A DNA stretch of 64,000 bases, taken from Brucella tritici (GTDB taxonomy: Bacteria; Pseudomonadota; Alphaproteobacteria; Rhizobiales; Rhizobiaceae). The translations under genes were made by a program, and so were the position numbers. Position 1 is the first letter of the stretch, and each line of letters begins with the position of its first letter. This document shows positions 1 to 9,835 of this stretch, one piece after another. The notes below the pieces were generated by a model that was given only the letters and a program-made list of their open reading frames with translations, had not been told where the DNA came from and did not search any database. The stretch is taken from contig NZ_CADEAR010000002.1 in NCBI RefSeq assembly GCF_902825325.1, positions 372,001 through 436,000 on the forward strand, written 5' to 3'.

Positions 1-1101
1 CGGGTAGAGGATCAGAGCGATCAGAGCTGCGATGACACCGCCCCGCTTGAACGAGACTTTCTGCGGGAATGTGTTGGAGAAGTCGAAGGCCGCAGAAACG
101 AAATTTGCAACCACGTTGATGCCGAGCGTTGCGACGGTGAAAGTCAGTGCGGCAAGGAGCGCAAGGAACCAACTATCGAATTTTGCCGAAATCTGGTCCG
201 GATGAAGCAGGACTTCGCCATAGACGGTGAAGGCCGCAGTGGTTGTGACGCCGGCGACGAGGCAGAAGGCCAGAAGATTGATCGGCAGACCCCACAGATT
301 GCCGCGCCGCAGGGATGCTTCATCCTTGGCATAACGTGAGAAGTCACAGAAGTTCAGATAGAGCGCTGCGAAATAGGTGATCCAGGTGGCTGCAACAGCC
401 GCGAGCGCTGCAAAGGACCCTGGCTCGCCCATGACACCCGCATCTCTCGTTTTCTCAAGCAGTACATCGCGCGGAATTTCACTGCCGAACGAGAACGTGC
501 CGGCTTTAATGACCAGATAAACAGCCAGGATAAGCATCATGATCCAGACGGCCGGGCCGGCCCAATCCTGAAACTTGCGTACGGTTTCCATGCCACGCTG
601 GATGATGAGAAGTTGGGCCGCCCAAACCAGGACATAGCAGATGACTTCAAGGGTAGAGTGGCCGAGAAGATGGCTGTTCTGATGAAAGGACAGCATACTC
701 TCGTTGCGGATCAGCAATGCGACGAGTGCACCGGAGGCGGCAGCCGTCTGTGCGCCATACCAGAAACAGGCGACAACGCCGCGCACGAGTGCTGGAAAAT
801 TGGCTCCGAACGTGCCGAACGATGCCCGCGCCAGCACCGGGAAAGGCACGCCCGTTCGTACGCCGGCATTACCCACCAGGCTCATCAGGAAGAAGATGAC
901 CAGTGACCCCGCACCGATGGCTATGACAAAGTTCAAGAAGCTGCCGCACAGAAGAAACAGGCTTGCGGCGAGATAATAGCCCCAGAGGCTATGAACGTCC
1001 GATGTCCAGACGTTGAAAATGCTGAAAGCACCCCATTTGCGCTCTTCGGCTGGTGCCAGATCCTCGTTGTATAACGAGGGTGATGGATTCTTGATTGTCA
1101 T
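1..1101 (-). CDS. NCS1-family nucleobase/hydantoin/allantoin-type permease, C-terminus cut by window edge
   Basis: The frame opens at ATG 1101 and stays open to base 1 (367 codons), so the C-terminus lies outside the window. The N-terminus carries NEDLAP followed by a tryptophan-rich stretch (RKWGAFSIFNVWTSDVHSLW), as in the nucleobase:cation symporter-1 family, whose members import allantoin, uracil, cytosine, hydantoins or thiamine precursors across the inner membrane. Many hydrophobic segments follow. The DVHSLWGY variant is closer to hydantoin/allantoin-type members than to CodB, but the substrate cannot be read from sequence. It is divergent from rplS, and a tandem repeat at 1133-1169 lies just upstream. 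No catabolic partner gene is visible. Confidence 0.85.
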   Translation of the reverse strand, partial: MTIKNPSPSLYNEDLAPAEERKWGAFSIFNVWTSDVHSLWGYYLAASLFLLCGSFLNFVIAIGAGSLVIFFLMSLVGNAGVRTGVPFPVLARASFGTFGANFPALVRGVVACFWYGAQTAAASGALVALLIRNESMLSFHQNSHLLGHSTLEVICYVLVWAAQLLIIQRGMETVRKFQDWAGPAVWIMMLILAVYLVIKAGTFSFGSEIPRDVLLEKTRDAGVMGEPGSFAALAAVAATWITYFAALYLNFCDFSRYAKDEASLRRGNLWGLPINLLAFCLVAGVTTTAAFTVYGEVLLHPDQISAKFDSWFLALLAALTFTVATLGINVVANFVSAAFDFSNTFPQKVSFKRGGVIAALIALILYP

Positions 1102-1428
1102 AGCGTTCCCATTTAAGCGGCAGCTTTTATAGTTGTTTACGATTTATATTTTTATTGTTGACGATATTTGTGGCACAGTATCGAGAGGCTGGCTACGAAA
1201 ATTTCTGACAGGGCGTGACAAATCCTGCGCGATGCTGTATGTGCCTGCCAGTTCGGGGAAACCCGACGTGAAATACCTCGTTCGGGCAAAGCCCGAGACG
1301 TCCGTAAACCAATAAATGGTGTACCGCTCCTGCCTGAAACTGAAGGCATAGCCGCAGGGCCAAGGGTTGCTTGGCGGCAAGTGTAGAGCGCTCTGACTGT
1401 TTGAGAAGAATTCAGAAGGAGTCAGACG
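1102..1428. other. Intergenic region between divergent permease and rplS
   Basis: About 327 bases without a credible gene; the short frames here show no ribosome-binding site or family resemblance. The left part is AT-rich and holds a 22-bp-spaced direct repeat (1133-1169). The right part is GC-richer and holds a small inverted repeat, TCGGG CAAA GCCCGA (about 1283-1296). It must contain the promoters of both flanking genes. No convincing -35/-10 pair could be fixed by eye. Confidence 0.5.
1133..1169. promoter_or_regulatory. Tandem direct repeat upstream of the NCS1 permease, possible operator
   Basis: TTGTTTACGATTTAT (1133-1147) recurs as TTGTTGACGATATTT (1155-1169), 12 of 15 bases identical, with starts 22 bp apart, or two turns of the helix. 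The pair lies 30-70 bp upstream of the permease start in AT-rich DNA. The spacing fits a dimer or tandem-dimer operator for a regulator of the permease; the protein is not identifiable. Confidence 0.35.
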
Positions 1429-1866
1429 ATGACCGATATCATTCGTCAGCTTGAAGCCGAACAGGCAGCAAAGATTGAAGAAAAGCGCAAGCTTCCAGAT
1501 TTCCAGCCGGGCGACACAGTTCGCGTTCAGGTTCGCGTTACCGAAGGCACGCGTACCCGCGTGCAGGCCTATGAAGGCGTCTGCATTGCCCGTTCCGGCG
1601 CTGGTCTCAACGAAAACTTCACCGTTCGCAAGATTTCCTACGGCGAAGGCGTAGAGCGCGTATTCCCGGTTTACTCGCCGATCGTCGAAGGCGTTGAACT
1701 CGTTCGCCGCGGCAAGGTACGTCGCGCGAAGCTTTACTACCTTCGTGGCCTTACCGGTAAGGCTGCCCGTATTGCTGAAAAGAAAGACAACCGTACCAAG
1801 GCCGAGCGCGAAGCTGACAAGGCTGCCGCCGCCAAGGCTGAGGCTGCCAAGGCTGCTGCTGAATAA
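1429..1866 (+). CDS. rplS: 50S ribosomal protein L19
   Basis: 145 residues. The L19 core occupies about residues 1-115 (DIIRQLE at the start, [11 protein letters not shown], then [14 protein letters not shown] and a [15 protein letters not shown] block), with an Ala/Lys/Glu-rich low-complexity tail typical of alphaproteobacterial L19. The protein sits at the 30S-50S interface. AAGGAG precedes ATG 1429 at good spacing. The gene is followed by a strong terminator, so it looks monocistronic here. In many bacteria rplS follows rpsP-rimM-trmD, whereas here its upstream neighbour is the divergent permease. Confidence 0.97.
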   Translation: MTDIIRQLEAEQAAKIEEKRKLPDFQPGDTVRVQVRVTEGTRTRVQAYEGVCIARSGAGLNENFTVRKISYGEGVERVFPVYSPIVEGVELVRRGKVRRAKLYYLRGLTGKAARIAEKKDNRTKAEREADKAAAAKAEAAKAAAE

Positions 1867-1888
1867 GCTTCACAGCACTCTGTTTGAA

Positions 1889-1914
1889 AAAGGCGGCCTT
1901 TGGTCGCCTTTTTT
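1889..1914 (+). terminator. Rho-independent terminator after rplS
   Basis: A 10-bp stem AAAGGCGGCC / GGTCGCCTTT (one G-T pair) closes on a TTT loop and runs into a T-tract. It starts 23 bases after the rplS stop codon. Confidence 0.85.
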
Positions 1915-2076
1915 ATTTGCCAAATGCATAGGGCTGCGTAACATAACGCATAATTCTGCCGATATCTCGCAAGATTGTTACTGCGACACCCTGTTGCGGT
2001 TTCAGTTTCTTGACGAACTGTGACGGCGGGTGCATATGACAGCCAAAGTTAAGAACTATTCAAAGGACCTCTCGCA

Positions 2077-3486
2077 ATGAGCGCGCCGCGTACACTTTAT
2101 GACAAGATCTGGGACGACCATGTAGTGGATCAGCAGGAAGACGGAACCTGCCTCCTTTATATTGATCGCCATCTTGTGCACGAAGTGACGAGCCCGCAGG
2201 CTTTTGAAGGCCTGCGCATGGCTGGCCGCAAGGTGCGGCATCCTGAAAAGACGCTGGCCGTCGTCGACCACAATGTCCCGACCTCGCCAGACCGCATCAA
2301 CGGTATCAAGAACGAGGAAAGCCGCATTCAGGTCGAGGCTCTGGCCAAGAATGCCGCGGATTTCAACGTTGAATATTATTCCGAACGTGATCGCCGTCAG
2401 GGCGTCGTGCATATCGTCGGACCGGAGCAGGGCTTCACCCTTCCGGGCATGACGATCGTTTGCGGCGACAGCCACACTTCCACGCACGGTGCTTTCGGCT
2501 CGCTGGCGCACGGTATCGGCACCTCTGAGGTGGAGCATGTTCTGGCAACCCAGACCCTGATCCAGAAAAAGGCCAAGAACATGCTGGTGCGTGTGAATGG
2601 CAAGCTGGCTCCCGGCGTCACCGCCAAGGACATCACTCTCGCCATCATCGGCGAAATCGGCACCGCCGGTGGCACCGGCTATGTGATCGAATATGCGGGC
2701 GATGCCATTCGTTCGCTGTCGATGGAAGGCCGTATGACGGTCTGTAACATGTCGATTGAAGGTGGCGCTCGCGCAGGCCTGATCGCACCGGACGAAACGA
2801 CTTTTGCCTATGTGCAGGGCAAGCCTCGTGCACCGAAGGGCGAGGCACTGGAACAGGCGATTTCCTACTGGAAGACACTGCATTCGGATGAAGGTGCGCA
2901 TTTCGACAAGATCGTCGAACTCGACGCTGCCAAGATTTCTCCGGTTGTTTCCTGGGGTTCCTCGCCGGAAGACGTGGTCTTCGTCACCGACATCGTTCCG
3001 AATCCGGACGAGATCAAGGACGAGACCAAGCGTGCATCGAAGTGGCGTGCTCTGGACTATATGGGCCTGAAGCCGGGCACCAAGATGACCGATATCAAAA
3101 TCGATCGCGTCTTCATCGGCTCCTGCACCAATGGCCGTATCGAAGATCTGCGCGACGCTGCGCGCATGGCCGAAGGCAAAAAGGTTGCTGCTGGCGTAAA
3201 CGCCATGATCGTGCCGGGTTCTGGCCTGGTGAAGGAACAGGCGGAAGCTGAAGGTCTCGACAAGATCTTCATCGAAGCCGGTTTTGACTGGCGCGAGCCG
3301 GGCTGCTCCATGTGCCTTGCCATGAACGACGACCGCCTGAAGCCGGGCGAACGTTGCGCTTCGACCTCGAACCGCAATTTTGAAGGCCGTCAGGGCTTCA
3401 AAGGCCGCACGCATCTTGTGTCGCCAGCCATGGCCGCCGCCGCTGCCATTGCCGGACATTTCGTCGACATTCGCGAATGGAACTAA
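2077..3486 (+). CDS. leuC: 3-isopropylmalate dehydratase large subunit
   Basis: 469 residues, the usual length for LeuC. With LeuD it isomerises 2-isopropylmalate to 3-isopropylmalate in leucine synthesis in the cytoplasm. The three iron-sulfur ligands are visible: Cys350 (GSCTNGR) and Cys410/Cys413 (GCSMC). Aconitase-superfamily motifs such as [12 protein letters not shown] (about residue 130) are intact. AAAGGA lies 8 bases before ATG 2077. leuD and leuB are not in this window, so the leucine genes are dispersed. A terminator follows directly. Confidence 0.97.
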   Translation: MSAPRTLYDKIWDDHVVDQQEDGTCLLYIDRHLVHEVTSPQAFEGLRMAGRKVRHPEKTLAVVDHNVPTSPDRINGIKNEESRIQVEALAKNAADFNVEYYSERDRRQGVVHIVGPEQGFTLPGMTIVCGDSHTSTHGAFGSLAHGIGTSEVEHVLATQTLIQKKAKNMLVRVNGKLAPGVTAKDITLAIIGEIGTAGGTGYVIEYAGDAIRSLSMEGRMTVCNMSIEGGARAGLIAPDETTFAYVQGKPRAPKGEALEQAISYWKTLHSDEGAHFDKIVELDAAKISPVVSWGSSPEDVVFVTDIVPNPDEIKDETKRASKWRALDYMGLKPGTKMTDIKIDRVFIGSCTNGRIEDLRDAARMAEGKKVAAGVNAMIVPGSGLVKEQAEAEGLDKIFIEAGFDWREPGCSMCLAMNDDRLKPGERCASTSNRNFEGRQGFKGRTHLVSPAMAAAAAIAGHFVDIREWN

Positions 3487-3532
3487 GGTTTCACACCAGA
3501 TGAGGTGTTTTTAAAACGCTTCTGGAAAGATC

Positions 3533-3560
3533 AAACCGCCGGCTCATCCCGGCGGTTTTT
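3533..3560 (+). terminator. Rho-independent terminator after leuC
   Basis: A perfect 10-bp stem AAACCGCCGG / CCGGCGGTTT with a 6-base loop (CTCATC) is followed by a T-tract. Confidence 0.9.
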
Positions 3561-3622
3561 CTTTGGCTGTATATTAGCAGCTTTTTCACGCTTTGATTGT
3601 AAGGAGGCATGGGGTGGCTACA

Positions 3623-3724
3623 GCATCGGCCTGAAAATCGGAATAGATTTTCAGAAAGCACGATGCGTAGGTTCAATGGTTTAGAGCGTCCTTTGTGCGT
3701 CCATAAAAGGACGCACGGCGCTTT
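3623..3724. repeat. Composite palindromic repeat of two hairpins, about 100 bp
   Basis: The first hairpin has GCATCG (3623-3628) and CTGAAAATC (3631-3639) pairing with GATTTTCAG (3646-3654) and CGATGC (3661-3666). The second has GTGCGTCC (3695-3702) pairing with GGACGCAC (3709-3716), flanked by AGAGCG (3683) and GGCGCT (3717). The two-hairpin plan and length match the element at 43932-44033. Size and structure recall the roughly 103-105 bp Bru-RS palindromes described in Brucella; identity with them is inference. Confidence 0.6.
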
Positions 3725-3767
3725 AGCGTTTGGAAGCCTTTGACAGCCAGCACGGGGAAGAGCATTG

Positions 3768-4887
3768 ATGAATGGAGCCGACTTTATCCTCCTGATCAAC
3801 ATGACCGTTTCCGGTCTGTTTGCTTTCGCATTTCTCGGCATCGCCGTTTATGCGCGGGATAATGCGGCAGCGCCTGTCTTCGCCTTCGGTTTCATTTTCG
3901 CAATGCTCTATTTCCTTACAGAGCTTGCCATGCCTTCCATTCCCAATCCCCGCCTCGGTTATATGCTCGCCTTTTCGACCTATTACCTGACATTGGCCTG
4001 TCTGGTCGTCGGTCTGGCGCGAATGTATGTCCGACCGGTGCCGTGGATTGCGCTCGGTTTACTGACAATTGTGTCGCTTGCTGTGGTCTACGGCATATAT
4101 GACATTGCCCGCAGCCAGATGATCGGCATGGTGCTTTATCAGGCACCCTATTTCCTCGTCCTGCTGCTTGCGGTTTGGCTGATCCTGCGGGTGGATCGCA
4201 ACGGCATCGATACGTTGATGGCGGTGCTGTTCGGCTTTAGTGCGGTCCATTTTCTGTTCAAGCCGGTCATCGCGATGCTGTCGGGAGGGACGGGAGCTGA
4301 ACCCAGAGACTATATCGATACGACCTATGCGATGTTCTCGCAGTCGATCGGTGCCGCTCTTTCTGTTGCGGGTGGACTGCTTCTGCTCTTGAGCCTGATG
4401 CGGGAGTTGATTGCCAATATGCTGATCCGCTCCGAAACCGACCAGCTATCGGGGCTGCTCAACCGGCGCGGCTTCGAGTTTCGTGCCGAGGCTGCAATCG
4501 AAAAATCGAAACGCATGCGGCAGGCTCTGTCGCTTGTTCTGTGCGACATCGACCACTTCAAGGTAATCAATGATACGCATGGTCATGCGCTGGGAATTCG
4601 CGATCATTCTGCCGGGCAACACGATCCAGTCCGCATGGCGATTTGCAGACAAGACCCGACTTGTTTGTCGCGATGTCCATATTTCCGGCAGGAATGGCGG
4701 GATTGAATTCACCGCGAGCTTCGGCATCGCGGAAATGGAATTCGACGATGTGTTTTCCGATCTCTACAAGCGGGCCGACGGGGCGCTTTACGAAGCGAAG
4801 AAGGGTGGGCGTAACTGCGTCCGCACCGCTCTGCCGATATTGGTGGACGAAAACATCGTGGAATTCCGCTCTAAGGCCGGGCGTTGA
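3768..4887 (+). pseudogene. Membrane-anchored GGDEF (diguanylate cyclase) gene, disrupted by internal deletion and frameshift
   Basis: From ATG 3768 (GGGGAAG upstream) the frame encodes about six hydrophobic segments (residues 1-210) and then the start of a GGDEF domain: DQLSGLLNRRGFE, LVLCDIDHFKVINDTHGHALG. Near base 4597 the reading turns into unrelated residues and stops at 4706. The end of the same domain resumes in another frame (EFAIILPG, ASFGIAEM, ADGALYEAKKGGRN) and stops at 4887. What is missing lies between HALG and EFAIILPG and includes the GG(D/E)EF active-site loop, normally some 35-40 residues. An intact relative would make cyclic di-GMP from GTP; this copy cannot. The deleted length is inferred from the family. 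Confidence 0.85.
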
Positions 4888-4894
4888 ACGAATT

Positions 4895-5254
4895 CTAATG
4901 ATAGCCGCAGCCCGCATGGTCGAGAACCGGCGTTTCCCCGCGGTCGATTCCATACATGAAAGAGCGCCCGCGCAGCACGACTGCGCTTTCGCAATTGCTG
5001 TTGGGCTTGGCAACGATATAGGCAACGGCGTGATCCCGTGGCGCGGTAATCACTTTTATGCGTTGCGGCGAAGACAAAAATGACTTCTGTGCCGCGCCGA
5101 CCCGGATGATTCTGACGCCGTTATCCGGCGTCTGGATGACAAGATTGCCCGATGCGTCGACGAAGTGCGCAGCTTCCTCGGCAAGCGCGGGACCGGCCAG
5201 CGCAAGAATGCCGACGACAATCAGACCAAGCATCATCCGTTTGCGGTTTGCCAT
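4895..5254 (-). CDS. Small exported protein of unknown function
   Basis: 119 residues from ATG 5254. The N-terminus is a clear signal peptide (MANRKRMMLG, hydrophobic core, ALA cleavage site near residue 24), so the product is periplasmic or secreted. The mature part (HFVDASGNLVIQTPDNGVRII, then two cysteines, in SNCESAV and at the C-terminal GCGYH) has no family I recognise; the cysteines could form a disulfide. A longer frame opens at 5425, but its extra residues overlap the acetyltransferase region and lack signal-peptide character. It is convergent with the broken GGDEF gene. Confidence 0.7.
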   Translation of the reverse strand: MANRKRMMLGLIVVGILALAGPALAEEAAHFVDASGNLVIQTPDNGVRIIRVGAAQKSFLSSPQRIKVITAPRDHAVAYIVAKPNSNCESAVVLRGRSFMYGIDRGETPVLDHAGCGYH

Positions 5255-5417
5255 CGTTGATCGAGCCTTATCACGCATGATCCCAAAGAGAATGAGGACT
5301 ATTTTAACTCTTTCTTTACCTTTGTCATCCGTGCTGGCTAAAATCGAACCGGTCTTCCCGTGCGCTACTGCTTCGCAGGTCGCAGGTGGAAGAGCTGGAA
5401 ACGCCAAGGAACGTCCA

Positions 5418-5876
5418 ATGACCAAAGATCATGCCGTCGATATTGCGCTCCTCCATCTGCGTGATGCCCATGAATTCGCACCGCTGCTGGCAAGCTATGC
5501 GCAGGCGCTGAAGCGCGGCGCTCCACGCCGCCCCGATGATTTTTATGCCGAGCATCTGCTTCAGGATCGTGCCGCTGAAACACTGGGTGCCAGGGTTGAC
5601 GGAAATCTGGTCGGCTTCGTGATCTTCTACGATCTGCCCGAACCCGTGACAGGCCTGCGTGCAGGACAGGTGGACCATATCTATGTGCATCACGATCATC
5701 GTGGAAAGGGCATCGCCAAGGCGCTGATCGACGTGCTGGCCGACAAGGCCGAGGAGCGCAGCTGGTCCAAGCTGGTGCTCAACGCGCCGCGCGTGCCGGA
5801 AGACGGGCGCAAACTCTATGAACAGATCGCCACGGCTGCCGATTGGTCGAGCTATGTGATTCGATTCGGCAATTAA
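5418..5876 (+). CDS. GNAT family N-acetyltransferase
   Basis: 152 residues from ATG 5418, chosen because AAGGA sits just upstream and the product then starts at the domain boundary. The acetyl-CoA-binding region is seen as VDHIYVHHDHRGKGIAKALIDVL (about residues 83-105), with the R-G-x-G-x-A core of the GNAT fold. The C-terminal KLVLNAPRVPEDGRKLYEQ is the usual fourth motif. The acceptor substrate is unknown. It stands alone, divergent from the small exported protein. Confidence 0.85.
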   Translation: MTKDHAVDIALLHLRDAHEFAPLLASYAQALKRGAPRRPDDFYAEHLLQDRAAETLGARVDGNLVGFVIFYDLPEPVTGLRAGQVDHIYVHHDHRGKGIAKALIDVLADKAEERSWSKLVLNAPRVPEDGRKLYEQIATAADWSSYVIRFGN

Positions 5877-6230
5877 TCGATTTCTCAAAAGTTGATGAAA
5901 TTACACATGTTTTTGCCGATTGCGGTGTTCAATCGTTTGAATGCCGCAATCACGCGAATGTGTCGCCCAGGTGCGACCAATTGTTAGTCTTTTCGTGAAA
6001 AAGCTTCTTTGACGTGATGGTAAAAGCGCAGTAGAAAGCGCCACATAGGGCCGTACGCCACGGCCCAGCCATATTTTATTGGGTCGTACCGGCGCGGGAT
6101 CGTAAAGTCCGGTTCCCTGCGCTTTGGACGACATCGAACGAGGGTTCGGGAGAACCCGCCTCTGGCTGCTTCGCTGATCTTCGTCTGCGGGGTGTTGCCG
6201 GAGAGAAACGTCAGGGAAGCCTACAGAGCC
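5877..6230. other. Long leader/promoter region of sdhCDAB
   Basis: 354 bases without a gene. It contains a plausible sigma-70 promoter at 6009-6037, giving an sdhC leader of nearly 190 nt, and a small perfect hairpin GGGTTC GGGA GAACCC at 6142-6157 in that leader. No known riboswitch was recognised. Confidence 0.5.
6009..6037 (+). promoter_or_regulatory. Putative sigma-70 promoter of the sdh operon
   Basis: TTGACG at 6009-6014 and TAGAAA at 6032-6037 are separated by 17 bp. The -35 box is close to consensus and the -10 box is weak. It is the best match in the gap before sdhC. Confidence 0.4.
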
Positions 6231-6629
6231 ATGACACAACCGACTGTAACGCGTCAGCGTCCTTTGTCGCCGCACCTGTCCATCTACAAGCCGGTCATTA
6301 CGATGACGATGTCTATCGTCCATCGCATCACAGGCGGTGCACTTTACGTCGGCACCCTTTTGCTGGCAGCCTGGCTGATTTCGGCTGCAGTCAGCGAAGA
6401 GTGCTTCAATATCGTCAATGCATTGTTCTCGTCATGGATCGGTCGCCTGATCTTGTTCGGCTATACTTGGGCACTTCTGCACCATCTGGCTGGTGGCGTT
6501 CGTCACCTGATCTGGGATACGGGCGCGGGGCTTGAAAAGCACACAGCTTCGAAGATCGCATGGGCGACCGTCGTTTTCTCCGTCATCGCCACGATCCTCG
6601 TCTGGGTCGTTGCCTATTCGGTGCGCTAA
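6231..6629 (+). CDS. sdhC: Succinate dehydrogenase cytochrome b556 subunit
   Basis: 132 residues from ATG 6231. RPLSPHLSIYKP followed by SIVHRITGG is the SdhC signature, and the His in LLHHLAGGVRHL (about residue 84) is the expected heme b ligand region. Three membrane segments anchor complex II in the inner membrane and help form the ubiquinone site. It is the first gene of sdhC-sdhD-sdhA-sdhB, with sdhD starting 14 bases after its stop. An upstream in-frame start at 6192 lacks family support. Confidence 0.95.
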   Translation: MTQPTVTRQRPLSPHLSIYKPVITMTMSIVHRITGGALYVGTLLLAAWLISAAVSEECFNIVNALFSSWIGRLILFGYTWALLHHLAGGVRHLIWDTGAGLEKHTASKIAWATVVFSVIATILVWVVAYSVR

Positions 6630-6643
6630 GGGGAGCTGGTTTC

Positions 6644-7039
6644 ATGAACGGTATGAACAATGATATGCGCACTCCGCTCGGCAAGGTTCGGGGTCTGGGA
6701 TCGGCCAAGGAAGGCACCGGTCATTTCTGGTATCAGCGCCTGAGCGCAGTCGCTCTTGTGCCGCTGGTCATGTTTTTCATCGGTCTGGTCATTTCGCTCA
6801 ATGGCGCAAGCTATGCGGAAGTCCGGGCTGCTCTGTCGCATCCCTTCACGGCAATCGTGATGGCGCTGTTCATTCTGACCGGCGTCTATCACATGCGTCT
6901 GGGTATGCAGGTCATTATTGAAGATTATGCGCATAGCGAAGGCATGAAGGTCGTGCTGGTGATGCTGAACACCTTCTTTACGGCGGTGGTCGGTTTTGCC
7001 TGCATCTTTGCGATCATCAAGCTGAGCTTCGGAGGTTGA
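6644..7039 (+). CDS. sdhD: Succinate dehydrogenase membrane anchor subunit
   Basis: 131 residues from ATG 6644, preceded by [26 protein letters not shown] (about residues 21-38) opens the first of three membrane helices, and the [15 protein letters not shown] block is characteristic of alphaproteobacterial SdhD. With SdhC it forms the quinone- and heme-binding anchor of complex II. sdhA follows after 7 bases, with a GGAGG inside the sdhD end. Confidence 0.95.
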   Translation: MNGMNNDMRTPLGKVRGLGSAKEGTGHFWYQRLSAVALVPLVMFFIGLVISLNGASYAEVRAALSHPFTAIVMALFILTGVYHMRLGMQVIIEDYAHSEGMKVVLVMLNTFFTAVVGFACIFAIIKLSFGG

Positions 7040-7046
7040 TAGCCCG

Positions 7047-8891
7047 ATGGCTAGTGCAGTAAACAACGCGGCTGACGCCGCTGTGGCAAGCAAATATACC
7101 TATGTCGATCACAAGTTCGACGTGGTGGTGGTTGGAGCCGGTGGCGCAGGCTTGCGCGCAACGCTCGGCATGGCCGAGCAGGGCCTGAAGACGGCCTGTA
7201 TCACCAAGGTTTTCCCAACCCGTTCGCACACGGTTGCCGCACAGGGCGGCATTGCCGCTTCGCTCAAGAATATGGGCCCGGATAGCTGGCAGTGGCACAT
7301 GTACGATACCGTCAAGGGATCGGACTGGCTCGGCGACACCGATGCGATGGAATATCTGGCGCGTGAAGCGCCTGCCGCCGTCTACGAACTGGAACATTAC
7401 GGCGTGCCTTTCTCGCGTACGGAAGAAGGCAAGATCTATCAGCGCCCGTTCGGCGGTCACATGCAGAATTTCGGCGACGGCCCCCCGGTTCAGCGCACCT
7501 GCGCTGCTGCCGACCGTACCGGCCACGCGATCCTGCATACGCTCTATGGCCAGTCGCTCAAGAACAATGCGCAGTTCTTCATCGAATATTTCGCGCTTGA
7601 TCTCATCATGACTGACGGTGTCTGCACCGGCGTCGTGGCGTGGAACCTCGATGATGGCACCATTCATCGTTTCTCCGCCAAGATGGTGGTTCTGGCGACG
7701 GGCGGTTATGGTCGCGCCTATTTCTCGGCAACGTCCGCCCATACCTGCACCGGCGACGGTGGCGGCATGGTTGCACGTGCCGGCCTGCCGCTGCAGGACA
7801 TGGAATTCGTGCAGTTCCATCCGACTGGTATTTATGGCGCTGGCTGCCTGATTACTGAAGGCGCACGCGGTGAAGGCGGCTATCTGGTCAATTCCGAAGG
7901 CGAACGCTTCATGGAGCGTTACGCGCCTTCTGCCAAGGATCTTGCCTCGCGTGACGTCGTCTCGCGCTGCATGACCATGGAAATCCGTGCCGGTCGCGGC
8001 GTCGGCAAGGCCAAGGATCACATCTTCCTGCATCTCGACCATCTTGATCCGGCTGTTCTGCATGAACGCCTGCCGGGTATTTCGGAATCGGCCAAGATTT
8101 TCGCGGGCGTTGACGTGACCAAGGAACCGATCCCGGTTCTGCCGACCGTTCACTACAATATGGGCGGCATTCCGACCAACTATTGGGGCGAAGTGCTGAA
8201 CCCGACTGAGGCCGATCCGGACCGCGTACAGCCGGGCCTGATGGCTGTCGGCGAAGCAGGCTGCGCTTCGGTGCATGGTGCAAACCGCCTTGGTTCCAAC
8301 TCGCTGATCGATCTGGTCGTGTTCGGCCGTGCGGCTGCAATCCGCGCCGGTCAGGTCATCGACCGCAAGTCGAAGATCCCTGACCTGGACCTCGCCGCCT
8401 GTGACAAGATCATGGAACGCTTCGACCGCCTGCGTTTTGCCAACGGCTCCCAGCCGACCGCAGAACTGCGCGAGAAGATGCAGCGCACCATGCAGGAAGA
8501 TGCCGCCGTGTTCCGCACGTCGGAATCGCTCAAGCAGGGTGTTGAGCGCATGGAAAAGCTCTGGCATGAACTGCCGGATATTAAGGTCACCGACCGTTCG
8601 ATGATCTGGAATTCCGATCTCGTTGAAACGCTTGAGCTGGAAAACCTGATGGCCAATGCGCTGACGACGGTTGTTTCCGCCGAAGCGCGTCAGGAAAGCC
8701 GCGGCGCTCATGCGCATGAGGATTTCCCGGATCGCAACGATGCCGTGTGGCGCAAGCACACCCTGTCCTGGCTGTCGCCGGATGGCAAGGTCAAGCTTGA
8801 CTACCGCCCTGTCCATCTCGATCCGTTGACGACGGAAGAGGAAGGCGGCATCAGCCTCGCCAAGATTGCGCCGAAGAAGCGCGTTTACTAA
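7047..8891 (+). CDS. sdhA: Succinate dehydrogenase flavoprotein subunit
   Basis: 614 residues, full length. The FAD-binding GAGGAGLRA motif is at about residue 31, and the His of SHTVAAQGG (residue 61) is the site of covalent FAD attachment. The substrate-site motif HPTGIYGAG and the active-site region RGEGGYLVN are intact. It oxidises succinate to fumarate at the cytoplasmic face and passes electrons to SdhB, linking the TCA cycle to the quinone pool. Confidence 0.98.
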   Translation: MASAVNNAADAAVASKYTYVDHKFDVVVVGAGGAGLRATLGMAEQGLKTACITKVFPTRSHTVAAQGGIAASLKNMGPDSWQWHMYDTVKGSDWLGDTDAMEYLAREAPAAVYELEHYGVPFSRTEEGKIYQRPFGGHMQNFGDGPPVQRTCAAADRTGHAILHTLYGQSLKNNAQFFIEYFALDLIMTDGVCTGVVAWNLDDGTIHRFSAKMVVLATGGYGRAYFSATSAHTCTGDGGGMVARAGLPLQDMEFVQFHPTGIYGAGCLITEGARGEGGYLVNSEGERFMERYAPSAKDLASRDVVSRCMTMEIRAGRGVGKAKDHIFLHLDHLDPAVLHERLPGISESAKIFAGVDVTKEPIPVLPTVHYNMGGIPTNYWGEVLNPTEADPDRVQPGLMAVGEAGCASVHGANRLGSNSLIDLVVFGRAAAIRAGQVIDRKSKIPDLDLAACDKIMERFDRLRFANGSQPTAELREKMQRTMQEDAAVFRTSESLKQGVERMEKLWHELPDIKVTDRSMIWNSDLVETLELENLMANALTTVVSAEARQESRGAHAHEDFPDRNDAVWRKHTLSWLSPDGKVKLDYRPVHLDPLTTEEEGGISLAKIAPKKRVY

Positions 8892-8906
8892 TCAAGGGAA
8901 AGAGCA

Positions 8907-9686
8907 ATGGTTGAACTCGCACTTCCCAAGAATTCGCGCCCGCAAGAGGGCAAGACCTGGCCGCGCCCCGATGGTGCGAAGCGGGTCACCGAATTCCGTA
9001 TCTATCGTTGGTCGCCGGATGACGACGCCAATCCAAGCATCGACACTTATTATGTCGACCGCGACGATTGCGGTCCGATGGTTCTGGACGGTCTGCTCTA
9101 TATCAAGAACAAGATCGATCCGACGCTGACGCTGCGCCGTTCCTGCCGTGAAGGCATTTGCGGTTCCTGCGCCATGAATATCGACGGCGCAAACACGCTT
9201 GCCTGCACCAAGGGCATGGACGACATCAAGGGCGCCATCAAGGTTTATCCGCTGCCGCATATGCCGGTGGTGAAAGACCTTGTGCCGGACCTCACCAATT
9301 TCTACGCTCAGCATCGTTCCATTGAGCCATGGCTCAAGACGGTTTCGCCGGAGCCACAGAAGGAGTGGCTGCAGAGCCATGAGGACCGTCAGAAACTCGA
9401 TGGTCTCTACGAGTGCATTCTGTGCGCCTGCTGCTCGACCTCGTGCCCGAGCTACTGGTGGAACGGCGACCGTTATCTCGGCCCTGCCGTGCTGCTTCAG
9501 GCCTATCGCTGGCTGATCGATAGCCGCGACGAAGCCAAGGGCGAACGCCTCGATAATCTCGAGGACCCGTTCCGGCTCTATCGCTGCCACACGATCATGA
9601 ATTGCGCGCAGACCTGCCCGAAGGGCTTGAACCCTGCCAAGGCGATTGCCGAAATCAAGAAGATGATGGTCGAGCGCCGCGTGTAA
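8907..9686 (+). CDS. sdhB: Succinate dehydrogenase iron-sulfur subunit
   Basis: 259 residues, preceded by AAGGGAAAGAGC. The 2Fe-2S ligands lie in CREGICGSC with a further Cys in NTLAC. The 4Fe-4S and 3Fe-4S ligands lie in [10 protein letters not shown] and [15 protein letters not shown]. It carries electrons from SdhA to ubiquinone bound at SdhCD. It ends the operon, and a strong terminator follows within 30 bases. Confidence 0.98.
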   Translation: MVELALPKNSRPQEGKTWPRPDGAKRVTEFRIYRWSPDDDANPSIDTYYVDRDDCGPMVLDGLLYIKNKIDPTLTLRRSCREGICGSCAMNIDGANTLACTKGMDDIKGAIKVYPLPHMPVVKDLVPDLTNFYAQHRSIEPWLKTVSPEPQKEWLQSHEDRQKLDGLYECILCACCSTSCPSYWWNGDRYLGPAVLLQAYRWLIDSRDEAKGERLDNLEDPFRLYRCHTIMNCAQTCPKGLNPAKAIAEIKKMMVERRV

Positions 9687-9712
9687 TCGCAGCATCGCTA
9701 TCAATTTGAATG

Positions 9713-9742
9713 AGGGGAAGGTGCAAACCTTCCCCTTTTTTT
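9713..9742 (+). terminator. Rho-independent terminator of sdhCDAB
   Basis: A perfect 10-bp stem AGGGGAAGGT / ACCTTCCCCT closes on a GCAA tetraloop and is followed by seven or more T. Confidence 0.92.
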
Positions 9743-9835
9743 GATCTGAGCGCCGGTTACCATCGCAGAAGGCTTGATCTTTATAGCCGCGCCAATATCT
9801 GATTGGAGAATAAGTCCATCGGAGACAGGGCAATC

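Noticed and set aside
2056-3459. 467-codon minus-strand frame opposite leuC
   Set aside because: Shadow of leuC; no motifs, no ribosome-binding site.
7017-8816. 599-codon minus-strand frame opposite sdhA
   Set aside because: Shadow of sdhA caused by codon bias.
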